A DNA stretch of 64,000 nucleotides, taken from assembly GCA_013368375.1 (NCBI GenBank), contig JAACJP010000002.1, positions 1,674,001-1,738,000 of the forward strand, given 5' to 3'. Below are positions 46,829 to 58,727 of the stretch, piece by piece (positions within the stretch are counted from its first letter, which is position 1; each line of letters begins with the position of its first letter). The position numbers and the translations under genes were made by a program. Source of the DNA: Tricholomella constricta. Its lineage: Eukaryota > Basidiomycota > Agaricomycetes > Agaricales > Lyophyllaceae. Under the pieces are notes generated by a model. It made no database searches. It saw only the letters and a program-made list of their open reading frames with translations, and was not told where the DNA came from.

Positions 46829-47990
46829 AGCGCCTTACCAGTCCCAAGAGACGGGCCATAATGCATAAGATCTCAAACTCCGTATACCATTCCTTGGAAC
46901 GATCATTTTTATATGATTCAATTGAGAAAAAGGAAAAAAAAAGGAGGGGGGGGGGGAAAAAGACAAGTAAACACTAAAGGGTACCCAGCGAAGATAAAAT
47001 CGAGTCGCGTTTAACTTGGTTACCTTCGCAGTGTCAGCCGTTCTCTCTTCTGCTTGGTCAGGGCAGGTGGAACGGCCCACCACGATTCAGGTCGCTGGTC
47101 AACACGTCGGTCGTAACCAATCCTTCCAACCCCCAGGGGAGCAGTCAGAGAGGCCACCGAGGGACGTCGACACTAACTCGCCCCCTCAAAAAAAAAAAAA
47201 AAAGAAAGAAAAGAAGACACAAGAGACCCCAAATCGCGCATGATCGTAGCTATAGTCTGAGCCTCGCAGTGTCAGCCGCTCCCCCGCTGGGTAAGGGCGG
47301 GTTCGCGGCCCACCACGTTGTTAGGCCGGCGCTGGTCGACGCCACAAGTGTCACCAGTCCTTCCAACCCCAGAGGGGCAGTCGGAAAGGCCACCATGGTA
47401 ATGTTGACTCTGACTTGCGACCCCGGAAACGGAACGCGCGTCTGCCCTTGATCACGGGAAGCCCCGCTCAAGCACCCCCGGTCTATCTACAGGAGATCAC
47501 ACATCACACTCTTGAGTCTTGAGTACTTGAGTCTTGATCTTGCGTCTTGGGACTTGGATGACTTGCGGCGGTGTGGCGTCCTAGTGGTGGTGGTCGTCAG
47601 GCCTCGTTGTGGAACTGGGGGCATAATGTTAGCAAACAGATAGTAGAGCACGGTGACGACGCTCACGGAAGTTCTAGGTAGCTGGGGAAGATTAGAAGGT
47701 GAGGATGAGGAGAGACACACCTGTGAAGGCGGTAGGAAGGTAAGGATTATCGAGAAAAGCCAGCCTTCTTATATTGCAGGATTTCATCCGTATTCCGATG
47801 TCTCTTTCCGCGACCATCAGGCCGCAAGTCCGCATTTGGCAGAGTTGCAAGTCATCGTCCAATCAGAATCCGCGTCGTTCTTGACCAGCCAACTTGATGG
47901 CGATGGCAGCCCGGATCAATTGTGGTTTTAACTGGACCGTCTCAAAATACGTCCTCGTTTATTACTCTTATTCCAGAAACTAAGGTCGTC
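46829..47990. repeat. Right arm of the 1.15-kb inverted repeat
   Basis: This is the reverse-complement partner of 43188-44335. Outside the shared boundaries (CTGACGACCTT at one end, a GGCGCTTT-like stretch at the other) the flanks differ, so the duplication ends are recognisable. The arm keeps the poly-A run (about 47188-47203) and the paired modules. Differences include short insertions and point changes. Its outer end lies only about 70 bp from the MSW1 stop codon. Confidence 0.7.
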
Positions 47991-48057
47991 AGTTGAAATT
48001 CGTAGAAAATGGATTGCGAGATACGACTCATGTCTGCTCTTGGGACCCGCCATAGGA

Positions 48058-49445
48058 TCAACGCCGCAAGCCCAACCTTTCCCTCACTTGCTGCATTGTA
48101 GTTTCCGACCGTTCCTTCGCTCTCTCCGCCCCACTCTGCGCCACCTCCTCCAAAAACGCGGTCTCGAGCCTTATTCGCTCGAACTCTGCCCTGGGGTACT
48201 TGATCATCTGCTCCACCGCTTCCGCAACATCAGCCTTGAGATGCCCGTGTCCCTTTCCCTCATACCGGCGCGCGACGTCTTGCACATCTTCGTCCGTGCA
48301 CGCCGCGAGGATTGTCAACAGGTTTGATGTGCCCGGGCGCGTGGCGGGGTCATACGTGATGCCCGGGATGGAGTCGGTCACTGCTGAGCGGATTTTGGTT
48401 TTTATCTGCGCAGCGGTGTCGGTGAGGAGGATGCGTGATTGGACGTCGGGCGAGGACTTTGACATCTTAGAAGTTGGGTCTCGGAGGGAGAGGATTCTTC
48501 TAGACGTTGCTGGACGGATAAAGAGCTTAGATCGACATGCTTCGGAGGAATTTGTGAAAGCACTTACTGTTGAGTTGGGACGGGAGGTTGAATAAAGGAG
48601 TTGAGGATGCGAATGTTCGGTTGAATATGTCGGCCAAATCTCGACAGAGCTCTAGATGTTGGGTTTGGTCTTCGCCAACGGGAACGTGTGTCGCTCTAAG
48701 CCCTACATTTAATTCACATAGGAGATTCAAACAATAGCGAGGAGCACCTGTAAGCTAAGATATCCGCAGCTTGGAGGACAGGATAAGTGAAGAGGCCGGC
48801 ATTGAGGAGAGACTCGTCAACCTCAGATTCATCGTTCGCATTCCGAGACGCAGCTAAGCGTGTCTATTCGTGCTGTGGGTACATGGGAGCTTTCTGTGAA
48901 TGAAACACGCACCTTCCAGGTCGTCATTCGCCGCAGCTTGCCAATGGGCGTAATACAGCTCAAGATCCAGGCAAGTTCCGTGTGCACTTGGTTCTAGTGG
49001 CAATGTGAGGGAGGATTATAACTAGGTTGAATAATGCTTACATGGTCTTGATGAAACAGTATCGAACGTTTCGGGTCAAGTCCTATTGCCAATAAAGTCG
49101 CCAGAAGGTCTCTCCTCGATGTCGCAAGCGTATCCGGGTCCTGCGGCAGCGTCAACGCGTGCCATCCGACTATCGAAAAGTAAAGTTGATCCTCCGGTGC
49201 AGCAGTTTTCTGCAGCTTAACCCAATTCGAAAGAGCGCCTAAGTAGTTGCCTAGCTGGGCTTGGCCCGTCAGAAAATAAAGAAAGTGTAGCAGACGCCTC
49301 ATACACTCACATGCGGAACTCCTGTAGGCTGTATCCCGGAGAAGATAACACGTCCTGGGGCACGCGAAACAGATGAGCAACTGAAGGCTCGGCGTGTCGT
49401 CCTCGAGAATTCGCAGAGGAAGAGTCGTCGGTGTGCGGAAAGCAT
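48058..49445 (-). CDS. MSW1: Mitochondrial tryptophanyl-tRNA synthetase
   Basis: This class I synthetase charges mitochondrial tRNA-Trp. The start at 49445 begins an Arg/Ser-rich presequence ([20 protein letters not shown]), followed by [13 protein letters not shown] and, after an intron (GTGAGT...GCCCAG), [21 protein letters not shown] is the HIGH-type motif of this enzyme. Further motifs are [31 protein letters not shown] sequence, [16 protein letters not shown], the KMSKS loop (SKMSKSSPD) and a C-terminal anticodon-binding helix region ending LGLRR. Several small introns lie between 48470 and 49040. The other Trp synthetase form is longer and lacks this presequence. It is divergent from NAA35 with 149 bp between starts. 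Confidence 0.88.
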
Positions 49446-49594
49446 TTATTTTGTACACAGCCACCCCGCTCAGGACCGGTATCAACCCCGGACTGAAATT
49501 TCAGCCTTGTACTTTACGGTTACTACTACTCTTCAATTCAATTCTGTCCAGGTTTTAGCCTCGGACCCATAATCTGTCATTCTGGAGCCGCAGC

Positions 49595-52505
49595 ATGGAC
49601 CGCATGATCGTTGACATTCCCGAGGAAACGATGCCCGGGGCTGGGTTCCATTTCGAGGACGTTACGAAGGTCTTCACGGATGCAGCGGCTGGTACGTGAT
49701 GACCATCTTGGGTAGGAAAGACCTTCATAGATAATTTGTATCCAAGCTATGGAATCCGGGAGCTTCATGTTCATGGACGATCTTACGTTGCACGACGCGA
49801 TGGGTGCTTTCGAGGTGAGCTGGAGAGGGTTTAGGTGTCAGTCCCAACTAAATTCACAAAGATTGGGGAACCGCGCCTCGACAGCGGGTTAATCGCAGAG
49901 GAGCACAGGACTCCTCAGTTCGATCCGATGACTCCTATGCTGCCGCAAGAGCTGTGTTGGATCCTGGATAGATCGTTTTCGTACGAGGTTAGTCAATCCA
50001 AGGCGGCTCTGGACTGTGAGCTAATGAGCCACATTAAGATGGAGTGGCACTCTGGCAATCTCCTCTCGCACACCGTGTTCACGCTCCTTTACATCCATTT
50101 CCTAGCAGAGCTGGACTTTGAATACATTCCTCCGCGCCTTTTGGCGACATTTGATCCGTCACGTCCTCCGGAGCTTTTATTCCTCGTCTTGAAGGCGTGG
50201 GTGATGGGGTTACTCAAGTGCTGTGATCTATCATGGCGGGAGCTTTCGAAAGGTGGTGTTCAGGATGTCCGTTCCTTTCGTTACAACTCTTTCCTCTTCA
50301 TTTGGCTGAATGTCATGCAGGTGGAAGACTGGCAGAGCGAAAAATGTGACGTCTCGCTTCTTGAAGGCGTACCCGTCAAATTTGTGATATCTTCACTTGA
50401 GGACGCCAGCATGTGGTTGCTGAAGACCACCAAATGTCTGCCAACTCTCTTGCTTCGTGGCATGATACTAATCATCAGATTCTATCTCTTAGTCGGGGTA
50501 CTCTGGCGCAACGCCCTTCGCGCAAGAATAATTCTTCGAAAAGTATGTTCATCACTTCCGTTCACAACACGCATCGCTGACAGAAAATACCAGACAATAT
50601 TACAGCTCATGCAATCCGACGTCTTCGCTAATCCATTCGAATACCAAAGCCTTATAGATCTCGCCCGCGAACAGATGATGATTATCCGCTCCCATCCCTC
50701 TCCAGAACCGGAATCCTCATCGCCTGCTTACCACGCTTTCGACCCTTGCATCGCAAGGCGCCTCAAAACTTTCGTTCCTCTCCGTATCGTACCTGTCCCA
50801 TCACCTGAAGACACGTGGAAGGCGGTTGATGCTCTTCTCGACGGCTGGCAGGAAGTCAGTCTGCTTGCTCAGGCGCACAGCTTAGCGACATGGGAGGTGA
50901 GAACGGCTTTGCGAGATCATGACGGACGTTAAACAACCACCATCCACCGTGTAGATCGTCGCGAACCTACGCGTATGGCTACCAAACCCGCCATTGCGAA
51001 TTGCATATCTACGTTCATACACACAGGCATGCTTCGTCCCCTTCCTCTCCAGCGTCTTCGGTTGTGACCTGGCCTGTTAGTCTGCATTTTATGATGGCCT
51101 TTTGATCCTCAACAAGTTCACCTTCACATGGACGGTGGAACGCTTTTTCCACGAAACGCTCGGCATACCCTATGACGTCATCGTCAAGACGGTGGTTCAA
51201 CATTGGCCCTCAGACGTCTCCCCACTCCCGCACATGGAGCGCATCCTGTACAAGGCAAGTCACGTCCCGCTCAATGAATGAATGTCCGTAAGGCTCATCC
51301 GTCTCCGTTTACTGTTTGTTTTGTACCTTCCTTGGCATTCAATAGCTGATAACTCCGCACATCAGAGGGCTGTGGCTCAATCCGCCGCGGAGGCGGCGGC
51401 ATTTAGCAAAATCATTGCTTGATTGGCATAAACTGTACGACGCCCTAAGGGAAATAACGACTGAGCTCGAGAAGAACGTGCGTCCCCCTCCCCCCCGCGC
51501 CCACTGTTCAATTTTGCCCGGAGCCTGACGGAACGTGCAGAATCTGCCAAAGAATCATATCGTCATGCAGCTTCCAAACGTGGCTCTGATCTGGAGGTTG
51601 TCCGCCATACGAGAGGTGATCTTCTCCGCATTTCAGCTTGAGCTGTATTCTTTGGAGGAGCGTCCGTTTGCATATTGGTATGCTGCACAAGTCCTGGAAG
51701 AGCACCTATCGTGCCTGGACAATCTGTTGGATGTAGTGCCAAAGGGTAAGGGCCTGCGGTCCCCCCAATTTGCGTCCTGTATATCCTGACCCACGTGCCA
51801 CAGATTCGAGCGCATTCCAGGAGATCCAATTCCAACACCAGCTCCTCACCGCGCTTCAAGCAATCTCCACCGCTACATTCGTGGTATGTCATCGTGGAAC
51901 TCCCGTCTCCTCCCCATCTCACACATCTTAACGCGGTCCTTACAGTCATGCATGTCGCTCCTCACATTCGACCGGGACCGCATGCGCCCGGCCTTTTTTC
52001 GCCGCTACAAGTGGGCCTTCCGACCCGAATACGACACCGTCAAAACCCCGACGGTTGGGCATCCTGAATTACATCGCCTCAAAAATGCATGTGCGGATGT
52101 CCTCCAGGTCAGTCACCCTTTCACTCATGCCCTACGCTCGAAAGAAAATAGATGCTCAATGTCTGTCTACATAAACCCAGGACGAGCTATTCTCGCCACG
52201 CGGCGCGGTCGAGATGACACAGAGTATCCTGACAGGTCTCGTCCAGATGGGGTCTTCAGGCGGTTGGGCAAACCTATGGGCGACGGATCGATTGCAGGTC
52301 TGTATTTTTTTCCATACCGTCCATGCATGTGGTCGCTCACGCTCTATGGTAGTTCCTTGACCATCTGGTGGAGGCCTGTAAAGGCCTAGAGGGACTCCCA
52401 ACGTCCGTGCGGGATATGGATAGCTTCGATGTGGGGACTTTGAAGTGGGATGTGAAAGTGCATCCGTGGTTCCCGTTCGTCGAGACGAAAGCAGACGCTG
52501 CTTGA
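49595..52505 (+). CDS. NAA35: NatC N-terminal acetyltransferase auxiliary subunit (Mak10/NAA35)
   Basis: The start ATG gives MDRMIVDIPEETMPGAG. Two short first exons join to the diagnostic MDDLTLHDAMGAFEIGEPRL and LDSGLIAEE, characteristic of the NatC auxiliary subunit that anchors the complex to ribosomes. Other conserved parts are SGNLLSHTVFTLLYIHF, FYDGLLILNKFTFTWTVERF, FHETLGIPYDVIVK and KLYDALREI. It ends in FVETKADAA at 52505. About nine introns were inferred, one with a GC donor (51255-51345). An in-frame TAG at 51078-51080 interrupts an otherwise continuous reading; it disappears only if a 27-nt GT-AG stretch (51054-51080) is spliced. That leaves either an extremely short intron, a nonsense change or a sequence error. 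Confidence 0.8.
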
Positions 52506-54214
52506 TACTATTTCTATAAAGGAAAAAGGAAAGAGAATTGCGAGCTATGGAGATATAGAGACTTGCTTGCGGTCATTGTACGGTATCACTTTATGCATAA
52601 TACTAGATTGGTTGATTGATGGTGGATAATATTTTTATTTTATTTTACACGGTTTCGTGGTTTCGTAGCTCCGAGGGCCTGGTCGATGTTCCAGCGTCTG
52701 ATTATAATGGATGGCCACTGGCAGAACAGTATCACTACTACCGGCGTTTGTGACTGTGGCGCAAGCGTTTACCAGCCTCAGCCTCCAGGTTTTATTTGAA
52801 CAAACAATCAGAATACGGCGAGGAGCATACTTTCTCGTCGCCACAGTGATACTGACTAAAGAATAATGCCCCACATGTACGTACACCTTCAAGTACTTGA
52901 CTGTTATGGGCTACCAACCTGCCGCTCCTTGGGGCACAAATTCAAGGCGAATTTACAATATGGGACCAATTTTACAACCTCCGGCAGCCAGAATCGTGGT
53001 ATATCGCTTCTCATGGGCCCAAGATCATGGGCCCGGGGCAGGTGTTCAGCTACTACCACCGTCGTATCGCCAAAGCATAATCAAGCGCCCCTTCGCCGCA
53101 CATGGCGCCTCTAGATTCGGGAATTTACCACTCTTACACATCTGTTGACTCCCTATCAAAGTATAAACAGTCAGAACACTTAAATAATGGCACCACTGGC
53201 CGCGCGTTGCTGTGCCCCATTCTCTCCTTTCGATTACGTCCAGCGTTAATTGCAACCTCCCTCTCAGAGCCTTGGGCTGGTTTTTCCTTGCCCTCTGGCG
53301 CTCATCTAGGCCAGAATCCAGGAGTAGCTCTTAGACGCATACACCGCTATCTCATTAATACGGCCCGGCTACGGGCGACCAGTCCTGTTCACGGTCAGGA
53401 GGGGGAAGGGACGGAGGAACTTCACGTCGTGGCATGCTGGTAGGCTCGAGGAGGTCCGTTTAGAAGCTCACCTTGACATTCAATGATGAAACTGAAATAT
53501 AGCTCGTCGGTAGTGCCGTTCTCGGCCTCTGAACTCTAAAAAGCAACCGCATCACCGTGGATTCCTGGAGGCGGGAGTGGTTGCGGGTGGAAGATGTGCA
53601 GGGGCTGCGGGAATGAGACACCTGTGGTATGTTGAATTGTTGAATTTGAACAACTCCGCATTCAACGGCAGCAGTGAAATCGCCTCTAATTTTCCCAGTC
53701 ACAGAGTTTCCAGACACCAGAGTTCGCGCGCATGATCCAGTGGACGACGTTGAATAAGTGGATCGCCTACCCGGTTTTGGTGATCTAGCTTTCGATACGG
53801 AGGACATGTCGAGAATCTGTGCCACGACGGGCTTTCAGTGTTCACTGCAATGGATAGCTTCAGCCTAGGTGGGGTCCTCACTCCGGGAAGTTGTGATGCT
53901 TTTGTGCGACCAGCGTGGGTTGTGCATGGCGAACGGATGTGAGGTTTTGATGATGAGTATGCCGATGATCATAAGAAAAACAACCACATAACTTGAACTA
54001 TATACATTCATGCCGTGTTGTAGATTTTGAACGAACCAATCCTATGCCCCATGTCATATATATCAAAGTTACACCTTGAGATCGCAAAAGCCGGACTTCG
54101 TATCATAGAGTAGTCTGCGAGAGGAACAAAAAAATACATGATTTATTACTCGACCAATTACGATGCCTGGAAAAAGTGCCTTACCGCAGCGGTATCAAAG
54201 AACGCAATTCCAAG
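52506..54214. other. Intergenic region, at most a doubtful small gene
   Basis: A minus-strand frame at 53460-53825 (122 codons, Ser/Arg-rich, ending SVSSLNVKVSF) starts with a real ATG but shows no domain and no clear splice partner. The plus-strand frames at 52866-53443 look like shadows. I do not call a gene. An AT-rich stretch (TTTTTATTTTATTTTACA) lies near 52631. Confidence 0.4.
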
Positions 54215-55432
54215 TCAATTTCTGCTCAGATACCAGCCCCTCCATCCCTCCCGTGCCCCAACGCAATCGCCCTCCACAAGGCGGAGGTCTGACCCCACCT
54301 TCAGCCGATCAAGGATGGCTGCCGAAATTATCCCAGCCGCCATGGGAGCCCATGCAGCCGCAACACATCTGTATCGGCCATGACCAAAGGCGAGCCACTT
54401 GATCCTCTCCTGCTCCTGCGTGACGCGACTGGGTCGGTATCGCAAAGGGTCGAATTTGTCGGCATCCGCTCCCCAAATATCTTCCGATCTCAAAACAGTT
54501 TCAATGTCTGCGCATTCGCGGTGAACCAAGGGTCCGATAGCTTTGGTGAGCAGTGTCTGAAAGAATAGAGGTAGAGTCGACGTCGACGCGGATGGTCGAA
54601 CGAAAGATCGCGCGATATGTTTCGAAGGGGGGTGAAGACGCATGGCTTCCGTTATGAACCATTCTACAGACGGCAGGGAGTCCCCGAAAGCGCGAAATTG
54701 CGTTATCGTGGGTAGGCGCTGGAGCTCTGCAAATACTTTATCACCATAGCAGTGTTTGTCTGCATACGCGACTGTGACCGCGACCACACGCCACAACGTC
54801 TCCCAGACAGGGATAAGGTAGTCCAGCGGATTTGGGTATGCTTGTTCGTCAGGAATGAGGCGGCGCAAGTGGCGATTAAGTAGAAGGAGGAGATCGGGAG
54901 GGATATGGTCTGGCTTCTTCGAAAGCGACCACAGAGTTGTGATAAGTGTTGCGACCATGCAGATGTCGCGAGAATCGAGTTCAGAAATGGCGGTATCGAC
55001 ACCCAAGAGGCCGATAAGAGCGACACGCATCGTCACATCTTGGACAAGTACGTCGAATGAGAGTTGGCCGCCGCCAAGTAAGGCCGCATCCACCGCATCT
55101 ATAGCGACTTGTTGAAAGTGTGGCCATCCACGCTCCGTCGCCGCCTTTAAAAGTAACGTCGCAGAGCCAACGAAAGTCGCATGAATGTCAATATTATCGC
55201 TGACGAAGGTGTTTGTTAGAGCGAAGGCTAGGATGAGTCTGGTATTCGGGACTGCTCTGGCAGCAAGTAAATCTTGAGCAGTGGAATTTGGCGGGCTGAA
55301 AAGACGGTGTATTGTGGGGATGGTACGGTGAATCGTGATACCGTGCAAATAGCGTATCCGCAGGTATTGCAATATGAAGAGAAGCCCAACGAAAAGGAAG
55401 GATACGATGATGCCAGCGTACATGGAGTTCAT
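54215..55432 (-). CDS. Short, intronless, atypical cytochrome P450-like protein
   Basis: The start ATG at 55432 gives MNSMYAGIIVSFLFVGLLFI, an N-terminal membrane anchor as in microsomal P450s. The helix K motif is EAMRLHPPSKHIARSF (E-x-x-R kept), and PLVHRECADIETVLRSEDIW and FDPLRYRPSR match the region before the haem loop. The haem loop is FGHGRYRCVAAAW, with the Cys ligand kept but the usual following Gly replaced by Ala. The length of about 405 residues is short against roughly 500 for the family. No A/G-G-x-D/E-T/S motif is seen in the expected I-helix position (LIPVWETLWRVVAVTVAYAD). It has no introns, unlike nearly all other genes here. It could be a specialised P450 with altered chemistry or a decaying one; no frame break is visible. 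Confidence 0.7.
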   Translation of the reverse strand: MNSMYAGIIVSFLFVGLLFILQYLRIRYLHGITIHRTIPTIHRLFSPPNSTAQDLLAARAVPNTRLILAFALTNTFVSDNIDIHATFVGSATLLLKAATERGWPHFQQVAIDAVDAALLGGGQLSFDVLVQDVTMRVALIGLLGVDTAISELDSRDICMVATLITTLWSLSKKPDHIPPDLLLLLNRHLRRLIPDEQAYPNPLDYLIPVWETLWRVVAVTVAYADKHCYGDKVFAELQRLPTITQFRAFGDSLPSVEWFITEAMRLHPPSKHIARSFVRPSASTSTLPLFFQTLLTKAIGPLVHRECADIETVLRSEDIWGADADKFDPLRYRPSRVTQEQERIKWLAFGHGRYRCVAAAWAPMAAGIISAAILDRLKVGSDLRLVEGDCVGAREGWRGWYLSRN

Positions 55433-58400
55433 TGAATGGAGCCACAAAGCGTACCGCACTAGTCGACACAGACCTTATGTACCAAGGATGGGCGCCCATC
55501 GCAACTACCAAATGCAGTGTATTGACGCCGAGTGGTCGCATGTACAAAGCTTATTTGACTGCCCAAGTACCATGAGGGAAGTGACGGAGATTTGCAACAT
55601 ACAGCACGCAATAAATGAACCCCGAGATGAAAGCGACGAATCAGTCCCAATCGGTGGCGCTGTGTTCATCAGCAGCCGTGACACCTTGAAATTGGGTCGT
55701 CGGAGAAGAGAAGTGAGAAACATGTAGAATAGTACACCAAGCTCCTTGCCGGGCGAAAAGCGGTGGGAATTTAGAAGAACCACATAGGTTAGCGCCCATA
55801 TCTGTTTGTATTGCATAGACTTCGAACGATCCGCCAGGAGAGCATTTGCGCAAAGAGAAGTCTGCATTCCAGGATCCCATGATTTGGCGCGATTCGTGCG
55901 TTTTGTGGCAGTGGCTCAGGACGAGGCGGTTGCGTAATGACGCTGGCAGCTGCTTTGGTGGTATGTGACTTGAAAGTCATGGTCATATGTGCACTTGTGA
56001 GATATCACTTTGCAGCGCCAAAGCAACGCGCCTCGTTACAGACAGAAATAATTAGCGATATGAAACACCTTTCATAGATCCAGAGCAAGGAAAGAGGAAG
56101 AGCACGCATCCATCCGGAGGTTGAGTGATTGGCGCCAGGAGCTGTGAAACAGAGCGGCTTCGAACCTGCCATGATAGGACACTATTTGCACAGGCCCTCG
56201 GATCGAGAAGTAGTTCAGAGGAATTGGAAGCCGCAGCAACTGCTCACCCCGCATTTGCGACAAATATACTGCGTGGAAAACGAGGCTTGACATCGGAGGA
56301 TTATAGACAAGATTTGGAATGTGCTTCAAAGAGGATTGGCGGCCATTGATAGCCAATTGTAATCACTTGGTGGTGGAGTAACATAAGGAAAGCTAAAGAA
56401 AGCCCTTTGTTGTCGTTTGTCCAACGTTTGTCCCTTGGCCGGCCTCAGTAACGTTGCTCATCCATCACCAGCTGCGATCCACTCTCCAACTTGAATAACA
56501 ATGCTTATTATGCTAGACTTAACAATTTCAATTCAATCACCCGTGCTAGGAAATGTGAAGGTCTCCATAAGAAAGGCCATTGAAGGTTCGCTCATCTTCT
56601 AAGTAGGCTTGGACGAAGAGAGTCGACCACCTCTACCCACGATTAGGTCTAATTGGCTCTCTAACACCGAGTACCACGTGCCAATTACTGGCATCCTCCT
56701 CGTAGGAGGACTTTTGCTGCTTTTGTTCTTGCTGCTGCCAGTAGCTGCCTTCATTATCTACCGTTGGCGCCGAAGCCCAAGGAAGCCGACAGTTGTTCTC
56801 CTTATTGATGAGCAATAAAGCCTCCACATCTCTTCGAATGGCGCTCCGTACGTCTAATGAACGACTTTCGAGCTCTATCGTAGGGTGGAAAACCCAGAGT
56901 CGTTATGCAAAGCACTGGATTGGCTCGGCGACCTTGACCAAGCCTGGCTGGCCGTCCAGGCGCAAGTGATGTGAGGATGGAAGCACGGAAATGAAGTCTT
57001 CGCCGGTTAACCAAACGGAGCGCACGCAATCGAGGAGCCTGCCCGTGGGCAGCTCTACGATCCTGGAGGGAGTAATTGGAAAGTCAGAAGCACAGGGAAG
57101 GCGATGAGGACGCGGAGACAACGTTGGGGTACTGTCCCTTTCTTGGATTCAAGTACTTATTGGAAGTGTTATCAAAGTTTATTTATCGACTTATGTTGCT
57201 TCTAGTCAAACTCTGATCTATTACAGTGGTTTATATCGATCTTTACGGAATGGTACTCCACATACTCCAACCTTCCAACGTCGGGTGACATCTACTATGC
57301 CTGACCTGTTCCTCGGTGCTACTGTTCAGTCGGTATTTTCACACTATCTCAACGACAAGATAGATTCACCTCAGATAACTTCGTAGCTCGTTAGAGGCAT
57401 ATGCTAGCGTGTCACTCGAAGTTCATTGAACTGAAAATGTGTGGAGGTTGTGGAGTCCCTTGTTCGAGCGTGATTCTGGAGATTGTCACGTCTGCCGTTG
57501 AACGGCGAGCGGACTTTCAAATTGATGGTGAGCGCTATCGATGCCAGACATTGCCAGTCGGTACGATGTCAAGCGGACCCTGAAGACTACTTGACTAAGC
57601 GTGACAAACTGTGACCACCGACTGAGGGGAGCACCGAGGAACAGGTCAGGCATAGTACTTCTCCTCGTCAAGCGTTTAGGTGTGGAAGCACGCGGTTGTC
57701 CATTCCTGTCACCTGAATCTGTGCTGTTAATCGCTATTCGATACGAACCCCAAGGGCCTTCGCTGGGCATATATAATTCTTTCATCTACTCGGAAATCTC
57801 GTCACACGGCATACCTTGCGTAAACACCCACCGTGGTTGCTATCTAAGTCTTTGACTGCCTTGCGATGCAACACGTGAATCCTGCTCCTTGTTTCTACGT
57901 GCCTTCCCCCTATTCGACAGTTAATCTTCGAATGATCTTGCATTAAGTTCTCAGCCAATTTCCTCCAGGTGTTTGGAGGGGCCATCTCGCAACAGGGATC
58001 TTTGACAAGGTGTCCAGACGGTGGGCGTTCAGACACCCACTTTTCGGATAGCGACGGTTCCATCCGGGGCTCTATCTTGAAGTTTACTGAAGGCATAAGT
58101 GGAGCGATGGCGAATACAAGTGGCAGTCTCCCTCGAAAGTGGCGAAAACCCTGGTACGCTCTAATACAGCCTTGCATGTCGCGGCTCTCGTCTACTAGTA
58201 GTAAACCCCATGCTCCGCATATCTTCTATTAAACTCCCTGCGCGCTGAGATAGCGGTACAACTGCCACCCCTCTCTGATAGATCTACGACTACTTGTTCG
58301 ATCACCCCTTTCTATCACCTTCGCCCGAAATGCTCAGCCAGCGTCTCGAAGTAGATGAAAGCCGTCCTTTAATAGAATTCGACTGACCTGACTCGCGATT

Positions 58401-58727
58401 CTTTCTGACTTTTACTTCCACTCAACGCGGGCTCTTATATACGTCCCGACCAAAGTGCGCAAACGATGTCTAAATCCTTGGACGCCTGGTCAGATGCCGC
58501 GGGTTAAGAAGAACTTTCGTGCACACAAGCACATAAAGGGCCTCGAAGCTCGACTCGAACGGACTGTATAAATAGTGCGATGGGCCAGACTTTCTTTTGT
58601 GATCTTCGCCAATCGTCGTAGAACACCTTTTTACGACCCAGCCTCTATCTCTCTGCTGGTGCGAGACAACTTGCAATGTAAATTCCTAGCATGAGCGCTG
58701 ACCTTTTCCCTGCCTTCACCACAGCTA
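55433..58727. other. Long gene-poor stretch
   Basis: I see no supported gene. The best candidate is a plus-strand frame at 56609-56818 with a clear membrane helix (ITGILLVGGLLLLLFLLLPV, then YRWRRSPRK), but it has no ATG of its own. An upstream ATG at 56501 could supply one only by a speculative splice. Other frames (55374-55867, 57782-58232) look random. The last few hundred bases include an AT-rich GTATAAATAG at 58565, a good TATA box for the small secreted protein gene that follows. Confidence 0.45.

Noticed and set aside
56609..56818. Possible small membrane protein with one strong hydrophobic helix
   Set aside because: It lacks an ATG; linking it to the ATG at 56501 needs an unsupported splice.
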